34,567 nucleotides of DNA, taken from a virus. Shown in pieces: positions 25,321 to 32,297 of this stretch. Location of the stretch: IMG/VR virus record IMGVR_UViG_3300034168_000549, positions 1-34,567 of that record, one strand, 5' to 3'. The notes beneath the pieces were generated by a model that was given only the letters and a program-made list of their open reading frames with translations, ran no database searches and was not told the DNA's origin. The translations under genes were made by a program, and so were the position numbers. The first letter of the stretch is position 1; the number at the start of each line of letters is the position of its first letter.

Positions 25321-25554
25321 CTATTTGTTCGGCAGAGAATTGATCGCACGGCGGAATTGCCGATGGGAGGTGTAGGCCGGATCAGGCGCGGGTTTCCCCA
25401 CACTCCATTCTGGCTCTACCCATTCCCGTTTGTGGTCATCGTAGATTTCGTCCGTGGCGAAAACGATTTCGCCCATCTCTAGCCTTCGGAATTGCCGAAC
25501 AAGGCGGTGATCAGAACCGCCCGAAGGCGTCTGTTGTGGTGGTGTAGTTTTCAT
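25321..25554 (-). CDS. Small phage hypothetical protein (GKPAPDP...YTSHR...RR type)
   Basis: 77 residues. The sequence FRRLEMGEIVFATDEIYDDH, then a spaced GKPAPDPAYTSHRQFRRAIN, follows a pattern seen in many small phage proteins: 'L..GE.....DE.Y......W........G......Y...RRP'. Their function is unknown. It is coupled to the preceding gene by ATGA (25551-25554). Nothing suggests catalysis or membrane insertion. Confidence 0.7.
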   Translation of the reverse strand: MKTTPPQQTPSGGSDHRLVRQFRRLEMGEIVFATDEIYDDHKREWVEPEWSVGKPAPDPAYTSHRQFRRAINSLPNK

Positions 25555-25829
25555 GATGGGCGGTCTGATACCTTGACGTTAGCCAGAATACAGGCCGCGT
25601 CGTGCGGTATGCCATTGTCGAGCATCCCTGCGCCAGACTCAGATTGGCAGTATGAGCAGATTCGGAAGTTGCTTCCCTCTACTCCATACGAGTCGATTTC
25701 CTGCGTGTTGATCTCAAGTTCTTCCTTTAGTTTGCAGTTCTCCCGTTCGAGTTTTGCGGCCAGTTTGTAGAGTTCTTCCTTCGCGTTCGGGCCGTTTGCA
25801 GCGGCGTCTGATTGTGGGCATGTGGTCAT
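25551..25829 (-). CDS. Coiled-coil protein with C-terminal Cys/His motif
   Basis: 92 residues. Residues 17-47 (KEELYKLAAKLERENCKLKE and on) form a coiled coil. The C-terminal part has a C-S-Y-C pair, then HDAAC, which together could bind one zinc ion (Cys58, Cys61, His76, Cys80). The order coiled coil plus zinc-like knuckle resembles many small phage early proteins of unknown role. It starts 3 bases after the upstream stop, with GGAA at about -10. Confidence 0.65.
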   Translation of the reverse strand: MTTCPQSDAAANGPNAKEELYKLAAKLERENCKLKEELEINTQEIDSYGVEGSNFRICSYCQSESGAGMLDNGIPHDAACILANVKVSDRPS

Positions 25830-25832
25830 AAG

Positions 25833-25982
25833 TTATTTCCAAAGATTGAGGGTTAGGCCGAAGGCTTCGGCACGTTGGGCTGCGGTTGCGTGCAGTATTG
25901 ATGTATCTTTTAATACTTCCGAAAGAAAGCTCCAATAGCTTAACCATTGCTCAGTCGTCAGCGCCTTCTCAGCCTCGTGCAT
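25833..25982 (-). CDS. Small 'NAMHEAE...AEAF' phage protein, start uncertain
   Basis: 49 residues from the ATG at 25982 (MHEAEKALTTEQWLSYWSFL) to TAAQRAEAFGLTLNLWK. The pattern DLNAMHEAE...T(A)AQRAEAF...L.LW is one I know from many small phage proteins of unknown function. In those, the segment before the Met (here YTPDLNA) is part of the protein. In this window that segment is in frame but has no ATG, GTG or TTG nearby, so either a farther start inside the upstream gene is used or the true N-terminus has been lost. It overlaps the upstream gene by 25 bases. Confidence 0.55.
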   Translation of the reverse strand: MHEAEKALTTEQWLSYWSFLSEVLKDTSILHATAAQRAEAFGLTLNLWK

Positions 25983-26962
25983 CGCGTTGAGGTCGGGGGT
26001 GTAGCGGAGTCCAGCGCGCCCTGTTTTTGGCTGCGCTCCGCGTTCTGTGAAAGCGCAGCGAGCACTATGCCGCGAGCAACTGTCACGTTGTCCATCATCG
26101 CGCCGTGACCAACATCCTCGATCAATGCAAGACATTCGTCAGCGGCTTCAAGGGCCTCCCTTTGCACATTTAGTCGGATTTCCAACTTGCGGCAAAAGTC
26201 CGAGTCAGCCTTTACGTTCGGCGGAAGAATTGCGGTCAGCACAGCCCTGATGGTGCGGATTTCCTGCGAGGTCAGTTCTCCGCAACGGAGCCTCAACCCC
26301 TCATCGCTCTGATCCCGCCAGTCGATCACGCGGCGTTGCGTCTGCATAGCTTCCGCCATCAGTGCCTCGCGACAGTCGCAGGCAAAGTGGTGTGTCACAC
26401 AACCCTCAACAAGATCGTGAGTGGGAAGAAGCTCCAATGCCTCTAGAAGCTCGGCATTCTCGCGCTCAAGATCACTGATCCTGTCCTCATAATTCTGCTC
26501 TTTGATCTCCTGTGCCTTTTCAGGGTTGCATCTCTCGCATCCGTCTCCGACGAGTCGAATCGCCAAGGGACACTGGCATACCTCACTCTTTGCCTTCGCG
26601 GCATTAAGCTCGCGTTCAAGTTGGCGGGCGAAGTCTGGAGCGATGCAAGGATCACCTTCTTTACAGGTGATGCTTTCGTTTGCATCTGTTCGTGGTGTTG
26701 GTGGCGGATGTGGAAACCATGAGTGCGATGTCAGCTTCACGTTTTTCTCCAATTCCTCAATCTTCGCGCCCATAACTATGATTTCCTCGCGCAGTGGTTT
26801 TTCAACCGCATCACGCACGGCTTGCGCGAATGCTTGGCGGGCGGGTTCGTCGGCAACCCATGATTGTGCTTGTTTTGATACGCTCAGGTATTTGTGCTTT
26901 GTGTCACTAGCAAATGCTGCGACTGCCCCAATGTCTGCCAGTTCTTTAAGTGTGCGTGTCAT
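25958..26962 (-). CDS. Large helical hypothetical protein with TPRTDA...ARQLEREL module
   Basis: 334 residues, mostly helical and charged. Residues 86-118 contain PPTPRTDANE and FARQLERELNAAKAKSE, a module found repeatedly in small phage proteins. A Cys-rich stretch (CQCPLAIRLVGDGCERC, about 128-144) may bind zinc, and a coiled coil follows (about 150-180). A further His/Cys cluster is CVTHHFACDC (about 188-197). The C-terminus (ALDSATPPTSTRCTRLRRR) looks like out-of-frame sequence of the next gene, so an ancestral frameshift or fusion near 26010 is possible. It is coupled to the upstream gene by ATGA (26959-26962). Function unknown. Confidence 0.65.
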   Translation of the reverse strand: MTRTLKELADIGAVAAFASDTKHKYLSVSKQAQSWVADEPARQAFAQAVRDAVEKPLREEIIVMGAKIEELEKNVKLTSHSWFPHPPPTPRTDANESITCKEGDPCIAPDFARQLERELNAAKAKSEVCQCPLAIRLVGDGCERCNPEKAQEIKEQNYEDRISDLERENAELLEALELLPTHDLVEGCVTHHFACDCREALMAEAMQTQRRVIDWRDQSDEGLRLRCGELTSQEIRTIRAVLTAILPPNVKADSDFCRKLEIRLNVQREALEAADECLALIEDVGHGAMMDNVTVARGIVLAALSQNAERSQKQGALDSATPPTSTRCTRLRRR

Positions 26963-27201
26963 TGTGTAGGTGCCTTATATTTTGAGAGTTTAGTGACCTT
27001 CAGTGGATATCCGAGATCAATCGCCCATTTACGCATGTCGTCGATATTGTATCCAACTCGACGTTCTGCTTTTGATCCTGGATATCCTGCCAGCAAGATT
27101 GCGTTTGCACGCTTCAAGATTCGCAGTTTGTCATCGTTTGTTAGTGCAGCATGCAGAGCATACTTCCTTCGACCTGCTTCGGTTCGTTCTGTTGTGTTCA
27201 T
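26959..27201 (-). CDS. Small hypothetical protein
   Basis: 80 residues from the ATG at 27201 (MNTTERTEAGRRKYALHAAL). A longer form in the same frame would run through the SSB gene. Basic, helical N-terminal half with LTNDDKLRILKRANAILLAG, and a C-terminal half (VGYNIDDMRKWAIDLGYPLK) that could be a small DNA-binding fold. I cannot name the family. It follows SSB by 22 bases and is coupled to the next gene by ATGA. The leader (GAAATAAAAACAATG) has no Shine-Dalgarno site. Confidence 0.65.
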   Translation of the reverse strand: MNTTERTEAGRRKYALHAALTNDDKLRILKRANAILLAGYPGSKAERRVGYNIDDMRKWAIDLGYPLKVTKLSKYKAPTQ

Positions 27202-27223
27202 TGTTTTTATTTCAAGGATAATA

Positions 27224-27655
27224 TCAGAAGGGCATGTCGTCTGTCGAATCAATTTCAGTCTCAATTTCAGGCTTTTGATAAACGATCTTGCGTGACGGCA
27301 ATTGATCTGATCGCTCTGGCATTGCTGGTTGAGCGGATCTTGCTTTGTCATTTGGCAGCAAGGTGAACTGGGTGACAACGAAGATGAGTTTGCGCTTTTC
27401 CTCACCGGTTGTCTTATCGTTCCACTTGTCCTCATCAAGCCTGGTTTCGAGAGCAATGACGTGACCTTTCTTCACAAAGTTAGCAAAAGTCTCAGCCGGC
27501 TTTTTCCAGATTTTGAAATCCAGAAACACGGTTTTCTTTTTGTCACCGAATCCAATGTCGAGTGCTCCGCTGAATTGAGCAACTGCTGACCCATCAGGAG
27601 TGTAACGGATGTCAGGATCACGAGTTAGGCGGACGATAAATTGTTGTGCGTTCAT
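27224..27655 (-). CDS. ssb: Single-stranded DNA-binding protein
   Basis: 143 residues from the ATG at 27655. The OB-fold pattern is visible: VRLTRDPDIRYTPDGSAVAQ, VFLDFKIWKKPAETFANFVK, KKGHVIALETRLDEDKWND and KRKLIFVVTQFTLL, in the usual order of bacterial-type SSB. The tail is acidic and ends DSTDDMPF, like the D-D-x-P-F tip that docks partner proteins. With RecT-like, RusA and nuclease genes upstream it completes a replication/recombination set. An N-terminal extension of the frame overlaps the HTH gene and is rejected. Confidence 0.92.
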   Translation of the reverse strand: MNAQQFIVRLTRDPDIRYTPDGSAVAQFSGALDIGFGDKKKTVFLDFKIWKKPAETFANFVKKGHVIALETRLDEDKWNDKTTGEEKRKLIFVVTQFTLLPNDKARSAQPAMPERSDQLPSRKIVYQKPEIETEIDSTDDMPF

Positions 27656-27659
27656 TTGG

Positions 27660-27950
27660 TTATTTCTTTTTAGGGTTGGTTGACTCTGACGTTGATGCTG
27701 CGTTCCACAATTTAGTGACGACATCTGGCGGAATGCAATGCGTTGAGCTACCACACAGCCAGTTGACGATTCGCGCCATTGGGATTTTAGATTTCTCCGA
27801 AAGTCGTTTGAGAGTGACCGCATTGCGGATCATCTCTGATCTAATTAGTTTGGAAAGATCACGAGACAAATTGTCTGCTTTGATTGTTTGCTGAGACGCA
27901 ATAACTCGTGATTGAGCGAGTGCTTTTCTCATGGGCTGGATACTATTCAT
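27660..27950 (-). CDS. Small helix-turn-helix-like protein
   Basis: 96 residues from the ATG at 27950, overlapping rusA by 8 bases (a second in-frame ATG is at 27932). Residues about 45-75 (LKRLSEKSKIPMARIVNWLC) look like an XRE-type helix-turn-helix, with L-x-x-L-S-x-x-S-x-I-P-x-x-x-I-x-x-W/L. The C-terminal part continues PPDVVTKLWNAA, another family-like element. It is the only convincing transcription-factor-like fold in the window, so it is a candidate reader of the palindromes before portal and capsid. That link is speculative: the gene lies in the DNA-metabolism operon. Confidence 0.6.
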   Translation of the reverse strand: MNSIQPMRKALAQSRVIASQQTIKADNLSRDLSKLIRSEMIRNAVTLKRLSEKSKIPMARIVNWLCGSSTHCIPPDVVTKLWNAASTSESTNPKKK

Positions 27951-28314
27951 TTTCTTTTGTGATCGTAATTTCGATGCGTGGATTGATTGAGTCTTTTGCG
28001 AAGACCGGACGCTCAGGCCAGAGTGCTCTGTCGTTGACGATAATGCCGGCATCAGCAATCCCATCTTCAGCAGCTTTCAGTGATGCCATGAAATTCGATG
28101 GATCAGGGAATGCTTTTGTCTTGAAAAATGCTTTGGCGTTGAGCTTTGCTTTTTTCCATTTTGGTTGCTGTTCATTTTTGAGAGCACAGAGCGATGCCGC
28201 CCAGGCGTGCATTCGATATTTCTTCACATGCTTCGCTTTCACAGCCCAGTGGCACCGAGCGTTTGGCGATAGCATGCGAGGAGGCAGGTCGAGCACTATT
28301 GTTATTTGTTCCAT
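27943..28314 (-). CDS. rusA: RusA-type Holliday junction resolvase
   Basis: 123 residues. The family core is clear: PPRMLSPNARCHWAVKAK near the N-terminus, then FPDPSNFMASLKAAEDGIAD and AGIIVNDRALW. Asp71 (PDPSN), Asp84 and Asp95 match the acidic catalytic set of RusA, and Lys80 the conserved Lys. It resolves branched DNA after recombination or before packaging. The preceding sequence AAGGGAACGCAGATG gives a reasonable ribosome site. It overlaps the upstream zinc-ribbon gene by 13 bases. Confidence 0.9.
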   Translation of the reverse strand: MEQITIVLDLPPRMLSPNARCHWAVKAKHVKKYRMHAWAASLCALKNEQQPKWKKAKLNAKAFFKTKAFPDPSNFMASLKAAEDGIADAGIIVNDRALWPERPVFAKDSINPRIEITITKENE

Positions 28315-28583
28315 CTGCGTTCCCTTTCTGCATCGTATGCCTGATCTGACTCGTGATCACATTTATCACAGTCTCCCCATTCGTTACCATGCTTGCAACA
28401 ATCTAGCGTGTAATGCTCAGGCTCGTATTGCTCAAATATGGACTCGGGATATTGATCGAAATCAGGGTCAATAGTTTTGCCACATAGCGTGCAAACGCAG
28501 GAACCGTCTTCCATCACGTCCATCATCTCATCGCAGCACTCTGGCACTTCAGGGTAGTCAGGTGGATCGTCTCGGTGACTCAT
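28302..28583 (-). CDS. Small acidic Cys-rich (zinc-ribbon-like) protein
   Basis: 93 residues, strongly acidic. Cysteines come in groups: CCDEM, then CVCTLCGK, then CCKHGNEWGDCDKC. C-x-C-x-x-C and C-x5-8-C-x-x-C spacing suggests one or two zinc sites of ribbon type. No other domain is visible. It lies between the Cas4/RecB-type nuclease and RusA, coupled to the former by ATGA, with a good ribosome site (GGAGGGCGCATCATG). Role unknown; an adaptor in the recombination set is possible. Confidence 0.65.
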   Translation of the reverse strand: MSHRDDPPDYPEVPECCDEMMDVMEDGSCVCTLCGKTIDPDFDQYPESIFEQYEPEHYTLDCCKHGNEWGDCDKCDHESDQAYDAERERRWNK

Positions 28584-29758
28584 GATGCGCCCTCCAGTGC
28601 GATGCCTTTGACGATCTCCATGCTGCCTTTGCTCGTCTCTGTGGCATCGTGCAAGACCTCATCGACCAGGTTATCGAGTGCCTTGCCTTTTGCTCCGGTG
28701 CCTTGCTTGATCAGAGTCTTCACGCTGCCGATTGGGATGGAGCATTCCGCAGCAAATGCGTCACCGGTAACTCCATGCGCTGAGAGACGACTAAAGACAG
28801 TGGTGACATCTGACACGCTGCGACGACCTTTCTTTTCGCGCAGAGAGTAACCATCGATCTCGCCGGCGGCGATGCGCTTGCGAAGCTCAAGGTCATGAGC
28901 GACGAGGAACCACTCCATGAATTTGCGACCGCCTTCCTGGATGCGGATCATCATCTCGTTGCTCATGGATGAGTGATCACCCATGCGAGAGAAAATCTGA
29001 GCCTTGACCTGCTCGTCAGTGCCAGAGATTGACTCCGCATTGATCGCGTCGGTAACTGATAACGCAGCGGACTGAAACGCTGGGCAATGCATCTTCGCCT
29101 TACACCACTTGCAGTGATCGCCGGCGACTGCGTCTGCGGATGTCGATATCTCCGCTTTGCTCAGTGTGCTGATCATCGTGTTTTGAGCTAGCATCAATGC
29201 CTCAGTGTCGTAATGCGCCACCGTTGGCTTGCCAGCCCAAGGCTGGATGATTGCAACTGCTGCTGTCTCAATCGGCCGATACATGGACACGAGTGCTGCC
29301 AGTGCCATCAGTTGGTAGTTGTCACCAGCATCAGCAGTTGTGCCGCGACCGGTTTTGTAGTCGAGGATCAGAGCAAATGTGCCATCAATGATGATCAAAT
29401 CAGCCTGACCGGTGAAGCGTAGAGCAATGCGAGCACCGTCTTTGACGACGACCACCCTGCCAAACTGCGTCAGACCAAGGCGGACTTCTTTCAGCGTCAG
29501 CACCTCTGGATTGCTGATATATTGAGCGATCAAGTCATCCGCATGGGCTTTGCACATATCGTGCGTCTGCTCCTCGTCGCTCGACAGAGTGCTCATCTCA
29601 GCCTCGCCAGCAAGCACCGCATGGATGCGTGTTCCTGACGCTGCCGCTGCGCTTTCGGTGTCCTCCATGCCCAAAGACATTTGGTGCGATGGAGGGCATG
29701 CTGAAAGCCTCTCAAATGCGCTTGCGCTGGGCAAGCCGTGACGTGGATCGGTGATCAT
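28580..29758 (-). CDS. PD-(D/E)XK nuclease, Cas4/RecB-like (DUF2800 type)
   Basis: 392 residues from the ATG at 29758, with the best ribosome site in the window (AAAGGAGGTAAGTAATATG). Nuclease motifs: GTRIH (42-46), the acidic GQAD (117-120) and LDYKTG (132-137), giving Asp120, Asp133 and Lys135. Cys21 together with Cys216, Cys219 and Cys225 (DHCKWCKAKMHCPAFQ) makes the four-Cys pattern of the AddB/Cas4 iron-sulfur cluster. The order next to a RecT-like protein suggests an exonuclease that makes single strands for annealing, in the way of other phage exonuclease-annealase pairs. The rest of the C-terminal region (about 240-392) is helical and unassigned. Confidence 0.85.
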   Translation of the reverse strand: MITDPRHGLPSASAFERLSACPPSHQMSLGMEDTESAAAASGTRIHAVLAGEAEMSTLSSDEEQTHDMCKAHADDLIAQYISNPEVLTLKEVRLGLTQFGRVVVVKDGARIALRFTGQADLIIIDGTFALILDYKTGRGTTADAGDNYQLMALAALVSMYRPIETAAVAIIQPWAGKPTVAHYDTEALMLAQNTMISTLSKAEISTSADAVAGDHCKWCKAKMHCPAFQSAALSVTDAINAESISGTDEQVKAQIFSRMGDHSSMSNEMMIRIQEGGRKFMEWFLVAHDLELRKRIAAGEIDGYSLREKKGRRSVSDVTTVFSRLSAHGVTGDAFAAECSIPIGSVKTLIKQGTGAKGKALDNLVDEVLHDATETSKGSMEIVKGIALEGAS

Positions 29759-29759
29759 A

Positions 29760-30692
29760 TTACTTACCTCCTTTCTTCGCAAGTTCAGCGAGTTGGACGA
29801 AATTGTCGTCGAGGAATTTGAGCAACTCGGATCCTGCCTCATTGATCGGGTAGTAATTCTCGCCACCTTCGCCGTTTGCCTGCAAAGTCTCCAGCATAGT
29901 TGACCAATGGATGCCGGCGGCATCAAGACGATCAATGATGCGATCGGTCAGGGACTTAACCGGTTGCGCCTTGTTTTCCTCTTCAGCCTCCAGCTTCGCG
30001 ATCTCAGCCTTGTAGACGGGAACATCTGGAACGTCTTTCGGTTCCTCCTTTTTTGGCTTTTCGATGAACAGTTTGCCGGCCTTTGCTGCGACCGGTGTGA
30101 CATCGCGCACAGCAGCATCTTGCGCTTCCTCTGCGGTAAGCATTCCCAGGGTGATGTCTGGCGCGTAGAGACGGGCAAAGAATGCGGCGGCGCGGTAGCG
30201 CAGCATCAGCTCAGGCATGGTAAGCCATTTCGACCCTGCCTTAGTGCTCCAGCCCTCGGCCTTAGCCATAGCGAGGGTGATCTTTGGCCCTTCCAGCACG
30301 GTGCCGTCATCTTTCGACTTTGCCCATGCAATGCAAGAGCGGTCACCGGTGCCTTCGGTGCCATCCATCTTAAATTGTAACGGCTCAAAGCGACCTGAGC
30401 TATTGACCATTGCGATCAAGAAGGTGGCTCTGAAACTGGGGCGACCGTGGATGATGTCCACGTTCTGAAGCACCATGAATGGGTCTGCGCCCAACCGCTT
30501 TGCGATGCCAATGCCGATCGCGCAATTGGCAATGTTGCCTTGAAATTCCTTTGGGACAAGCGAGCTGGATGCGAACATTTTGGCCTGACGTTGCAGCATG
30601 TCGAATGCTGCTGACTCCCGCTGAATTTGAACGTCTGTGATTTCCGTGGTGGTGATTTGTGTGCTCATTGTCGTTGTGTTTCGTTGGTTCAT
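29760..30692 (-). CDS. recT: RecT-like single-strand annealing protein
   Basis: 310 residues. Key part at 155-192: KWLTMPELMLRYRAAAFFAR, then LYAPDITLGMLTAEEAQD, which fits the phage RecT-type region 'W..mp..ml.kra...f.r...pd...Gmyt.EE..D'. Upstream blocks NIANCAIGIGIAKRLGADPF and NVDIIHGRPSFRATFLIAMV are also typical. It would anneal complementary single strands made by the nuclease gene that follows one base later. The start at 30692 is coupled by ATGA to the upstream gene; an alternative ATG at 30668 (leader GAAACACAACGACAATG) would shorten it by 8 residues. Residues about 200-250 are a Lys/Glu/Pro-rich linker. Confidence 0.8.
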   Translation of the reverse strand: MNQRNTTTMSTQITTTEITDVQIQRESAAFDMLQRQAKMFASSSLVPKEFQGNIANCAIGIGIAKRLGADPFMVLQNVDIIHGRPSFRATFLIAMVNSSGRFEPLQFKMDGTEGTGDRSCIAWAKSKDDGTVLEGPKITLAMAKAEGWSTKAGSKWLTMPELMLRYRAAAFFARLYAPDITLGMLTAEEAQDAAVRDVTPVAAKAGKLFIEKPKKEEPKDVPDVPVYKAEIAKLEAEEENKAQPVKSLTDRIIDRLDAAGIHWSTMLETLQANGEGGENYYPINEAGSELLKFLDDNFVQLAELAKKGGK

Positions 30693-31033
30693 TTCCCTGC
30701 CTTGATGTCTGCGCTATTTTGCGCGGACGCTGTTCTGCGTTCAGCGGTTTCGCTGACGTAAAGTTGTTCGGCCTGCTCTTCGCAAGCGTTCCATGTGGAC
30801 TGCGAAACGATCTCGCTGATGTCGGTGCCTCCTGCGAAGATGCCTTCGATGTTGCCTTTCTGGTGAGCGAAGAACACGCCTGGAACTCCGACCATTTCGG
30901 TCAGGTCACTTCCGTAGCGGATCTCAGGCGTTGTCGCGCAAATGTCTGTCAGTTCCAGCAGGCTGGCAATTGCCTTGGTGATCAGAGACAATTGCTCTGG
31001 GATAGTGCTGATATTGGTTCCGTTGATTTTCAT
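30689..31033 (-). CDS. Hypothetical early protein
   Basis: 114 residues (MKINGTNISTIPEQLSLITK) with a helical, mildly acidic composition and an Ala/Glu-rich C-terminus (EEQAEQLYVSETAERRTASA). No membrane segment or catalytic motif. Family not recognised. It lies between a one-TM protein and the RecT-like gene, and its TGA forms an ATGA overlap with the latter's start. The leader ends AACACACACAACATG, another example of the repeated AACACAAC-ATG start without Shine-Dalgarno. Confidence 0.6.
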   Translation of the reverse strand: MKINGTNISTIPEQLSLITKAIASLLELTDICATTPEIRYGSDLTEMVGVPGVFFAHQKGNIEGIFAGGTDISEIVSQSTWNACEEQAEQLYVSETAERRTASAQNSADIKAGK

Positions 31034-31048
31034 GTTGTGTGTGTTGAA

Positions 31049-31219
31049 TTATTCTGCCTGAAACTTTTTATCTTGGCAATCATTCCAACCCTTGTTGTAG
31101 CTGTTGCGGCGAATGTGACGAATCAAACGCTCGTCGAGACGTCCCTGCCTCCAGATGAAGCAGGTGAATAACATGGTTGCGGCTAATGAACCGCATAGGA
31201 ATGGAAGTAAGGTTGTCAT
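31049..31219 (-). CDS. Small single-TM protein, first gene of early operon
   Basis: 56 residues from the ATG at 31219 (MTTLLPFLCGSLAATMLFTC). The first 22 or so residues form one hydrophobic helix, after which a basic cytoplasmic-type tail follows (WRQGRLDERLIRHIRRNSYN). A longer start at 31264 is less likely, as it has no ribosome site. AGGAAA precedes the chosen ATG at a long spacing (AGGAAACAACAACACAATG). It is the first gene after the AT-rich promoter gap, so it is likely expressed early. Function unknown; small early membrane proteins often act on the host. Confidence 0.6.
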   Translation of the reverse strand: MTTLLPFLCGSLAATMLFTCFIWRQGRLDERLIRHIRRNSYNKGWNDCQDKKFQAE

Positions 31220-31309
31220 TGTTGTGTTGTTGTTTCCTAACAACGCAATCAAAGCACAGTCCACCTATACCCGTCAACAAATTTGTTTTATTTTGTCAAA
31301 AAAGTTAAA
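31220..31309 (-). promoter_or_regulatory. Candidate early promoter region
   Basis: This AT-rich gap separates the lysis genes from the DNA-metabolism genes. On the minus strand TTGACA (31299-31294) and TTGACG (31277-31272) are spaced 22 bp start to start. A perfect palindrome, AACAAATTTGTT, is at 31276-31287. A clear TATAAT is not found; TTTGAT (31253-31248), 18 bases after TTGACG, is the best candidate. Confidence 0.4.
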
Positions 31310-31516
31310 CTACCCGTGCCGACGCACCCATTTTGCGAGTGTCTCTGACAGGCTGGATGAGTCGCCATCGTTCAGGACGCAGGCGCATTTCTCGTGTTCA
31401 CAACATACCCACGTCACGCCAGGCTCGTGATGCACCTGCAAGGTTGCGACCTTCCTCTTTTTGCATTTAGCGGTGCTGCAAAAGTGTGCAGCGATGCGCT
31501 CAAATTCTGAAGTCAT
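31310..31516 (-). CDS. Small Cys/His-rich protein at end of lysis operon
   Basis: 68 residues. C-S-T-A-K-C (Cys13, Cys18), then W-V-C-C-E-H-E-K-C-A-C (38, 39, 44, 46), with His11, His29 and His30, suggest a zinc-binding fold. Residues 53-68 form a charged helix (SSSLSETLAKWVRRHG). It is coupled to the 50-residue gene by ATGA (31513-31516) and is the last gene before the early-promoter gap. Not recognised. Confidence 0.6.
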   Translation of the reverse strand: MTSEFERIAAHFCSTAKCKKRKVATLQVHHEPGVTWVCCEHEKCACVLNDGDSSSLSETLAKWVRRHG

Positions 31517-31665
31517 AATATTGAATTGTCAGGTGTTGAAATCCTGATCCGATCTTCAGGCAGATTGGCGCAATGACATGACGCAAGCATAATGGCATCT
31601 TCCATGCATTCGGCTTCGTCTATGGTTTCCCACACGCCGCATTCTTTCCCCTCGATGATAAACAT
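31513..31665 (-). CDS. 50-residue protein, coupled to next gene by ATGA
   Basis: Reads MFIIEGKECGVWETIDEAEC and on, ending TPDNSIL. Acidic with four Cys (9, 20, 30, 32). It fills the space between endolysin (8-base gap) and the 68-residue gene exactly, and its TGA overlaps the next ATG (31513-31516), which argues that it is real. No ribosome site; reinitiation after the endolysin stop is plausible. Family unknown. Confidence 0.55.
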   Translation of the reverse strand: MFIIEGKECGVWETIDEAECMEDAIMLASCHCANLPEDRIRISTPDNSIL

Positions 31666-31673
31666 GCACTTAA

Positions 31674-32297
31674 TCAGAACACGTCCTGATTCGATGCCTT
31701 ACGCGCACGCATCTCAGCGAGCATGACACTTTCATTCATGCCATTAGCCCATGCTGGACGAAGCTGGAAGTGCGGTTGATCTTGAATCAATGACCAATCG
31801 CCGCCCCATTCAAAACCGAGTGATTTGCCGAGTTGACCGACGATCTTATAGCTGGGCGATTCGTCGATGTATTTGCTGCCATCCGCCGAAAAAACACCGA
31901 CATCGAAAGCGACTCCGAAGTTGTGGTTGGAATATCCGCCGCGAGCATTGGTGACGATCTTGCCAGATGACGTTCGGCCTTGAGCATAGAGCGCATTCTG
32001 TTCGTCGTATGTTCGCAGTCCGCTGATGATTTTGATTTTGATTCCTGCTGATGCTGCACGTTGCACAAGCTGACGGGCTTTGTCGTGCAACCGTGGGTGG
32101 AGAGTCGAGATCACACGTTCGCTGCGCTCATCGACTTTATCACCGGTAAAAGTAACTACTGGCACAGGGTCTGGCTTTGCCTGCTCCTTTGGCGGCAAAA
32201 CCTTATCCAATGCAGCGAGAGTGATGCTGCCTGGGTTACCATCAGCAAACACGCCGAGACGGGTCTGCACAAGTTTAGCGAAGTCAGTTGTGTTCAT
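31674..32297 (-). CDS. Endolysin, M15-family L-alanyl-D-glutamate peptidase
   Basis: 207 residues. An N-terminal segment (1-45) resembles a short peptidoglycan-binding helix bundle (FAKLVQTRLGVFADGNPGSI). The peptidase follows: ISGLRTYDEQNALYAQGR (91-108), then GYSNHNFGVAFDVG (121-134), the S-x-H-x-x-G-x-A-x-D zinc motif with His125 and Asp132, and DQPHFQL (173-179) with His176. This is the VanY/Ply500-type set. It cuts the L-Ala-D-Glu bond of the peptide stem, releasing progeny once the holin opens the membrane. There is no signal peptide, so it depends on a holin. Coupled by ATGA to the 29-residue peptide. Confidence 0.92.
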   Translation of the reverse strand: MNTTDFAKLVQTRLGVFADGNPGSITLAALDKVLPPKEQAKPDPVPVVTFTGDKVDERSERVISTLHPRLHDKARQLVQRAASAGIKIKIISGLRTYDEQNALYAQGRTSSGKIVTNARGGYSNHNFGVAFDVGVFSADGSKYIDESPSYKIVGQLGKSLGFEWGGDWSLIQDQPHFQLRPAWANGMNESVMLAEMRARKASNQDVF

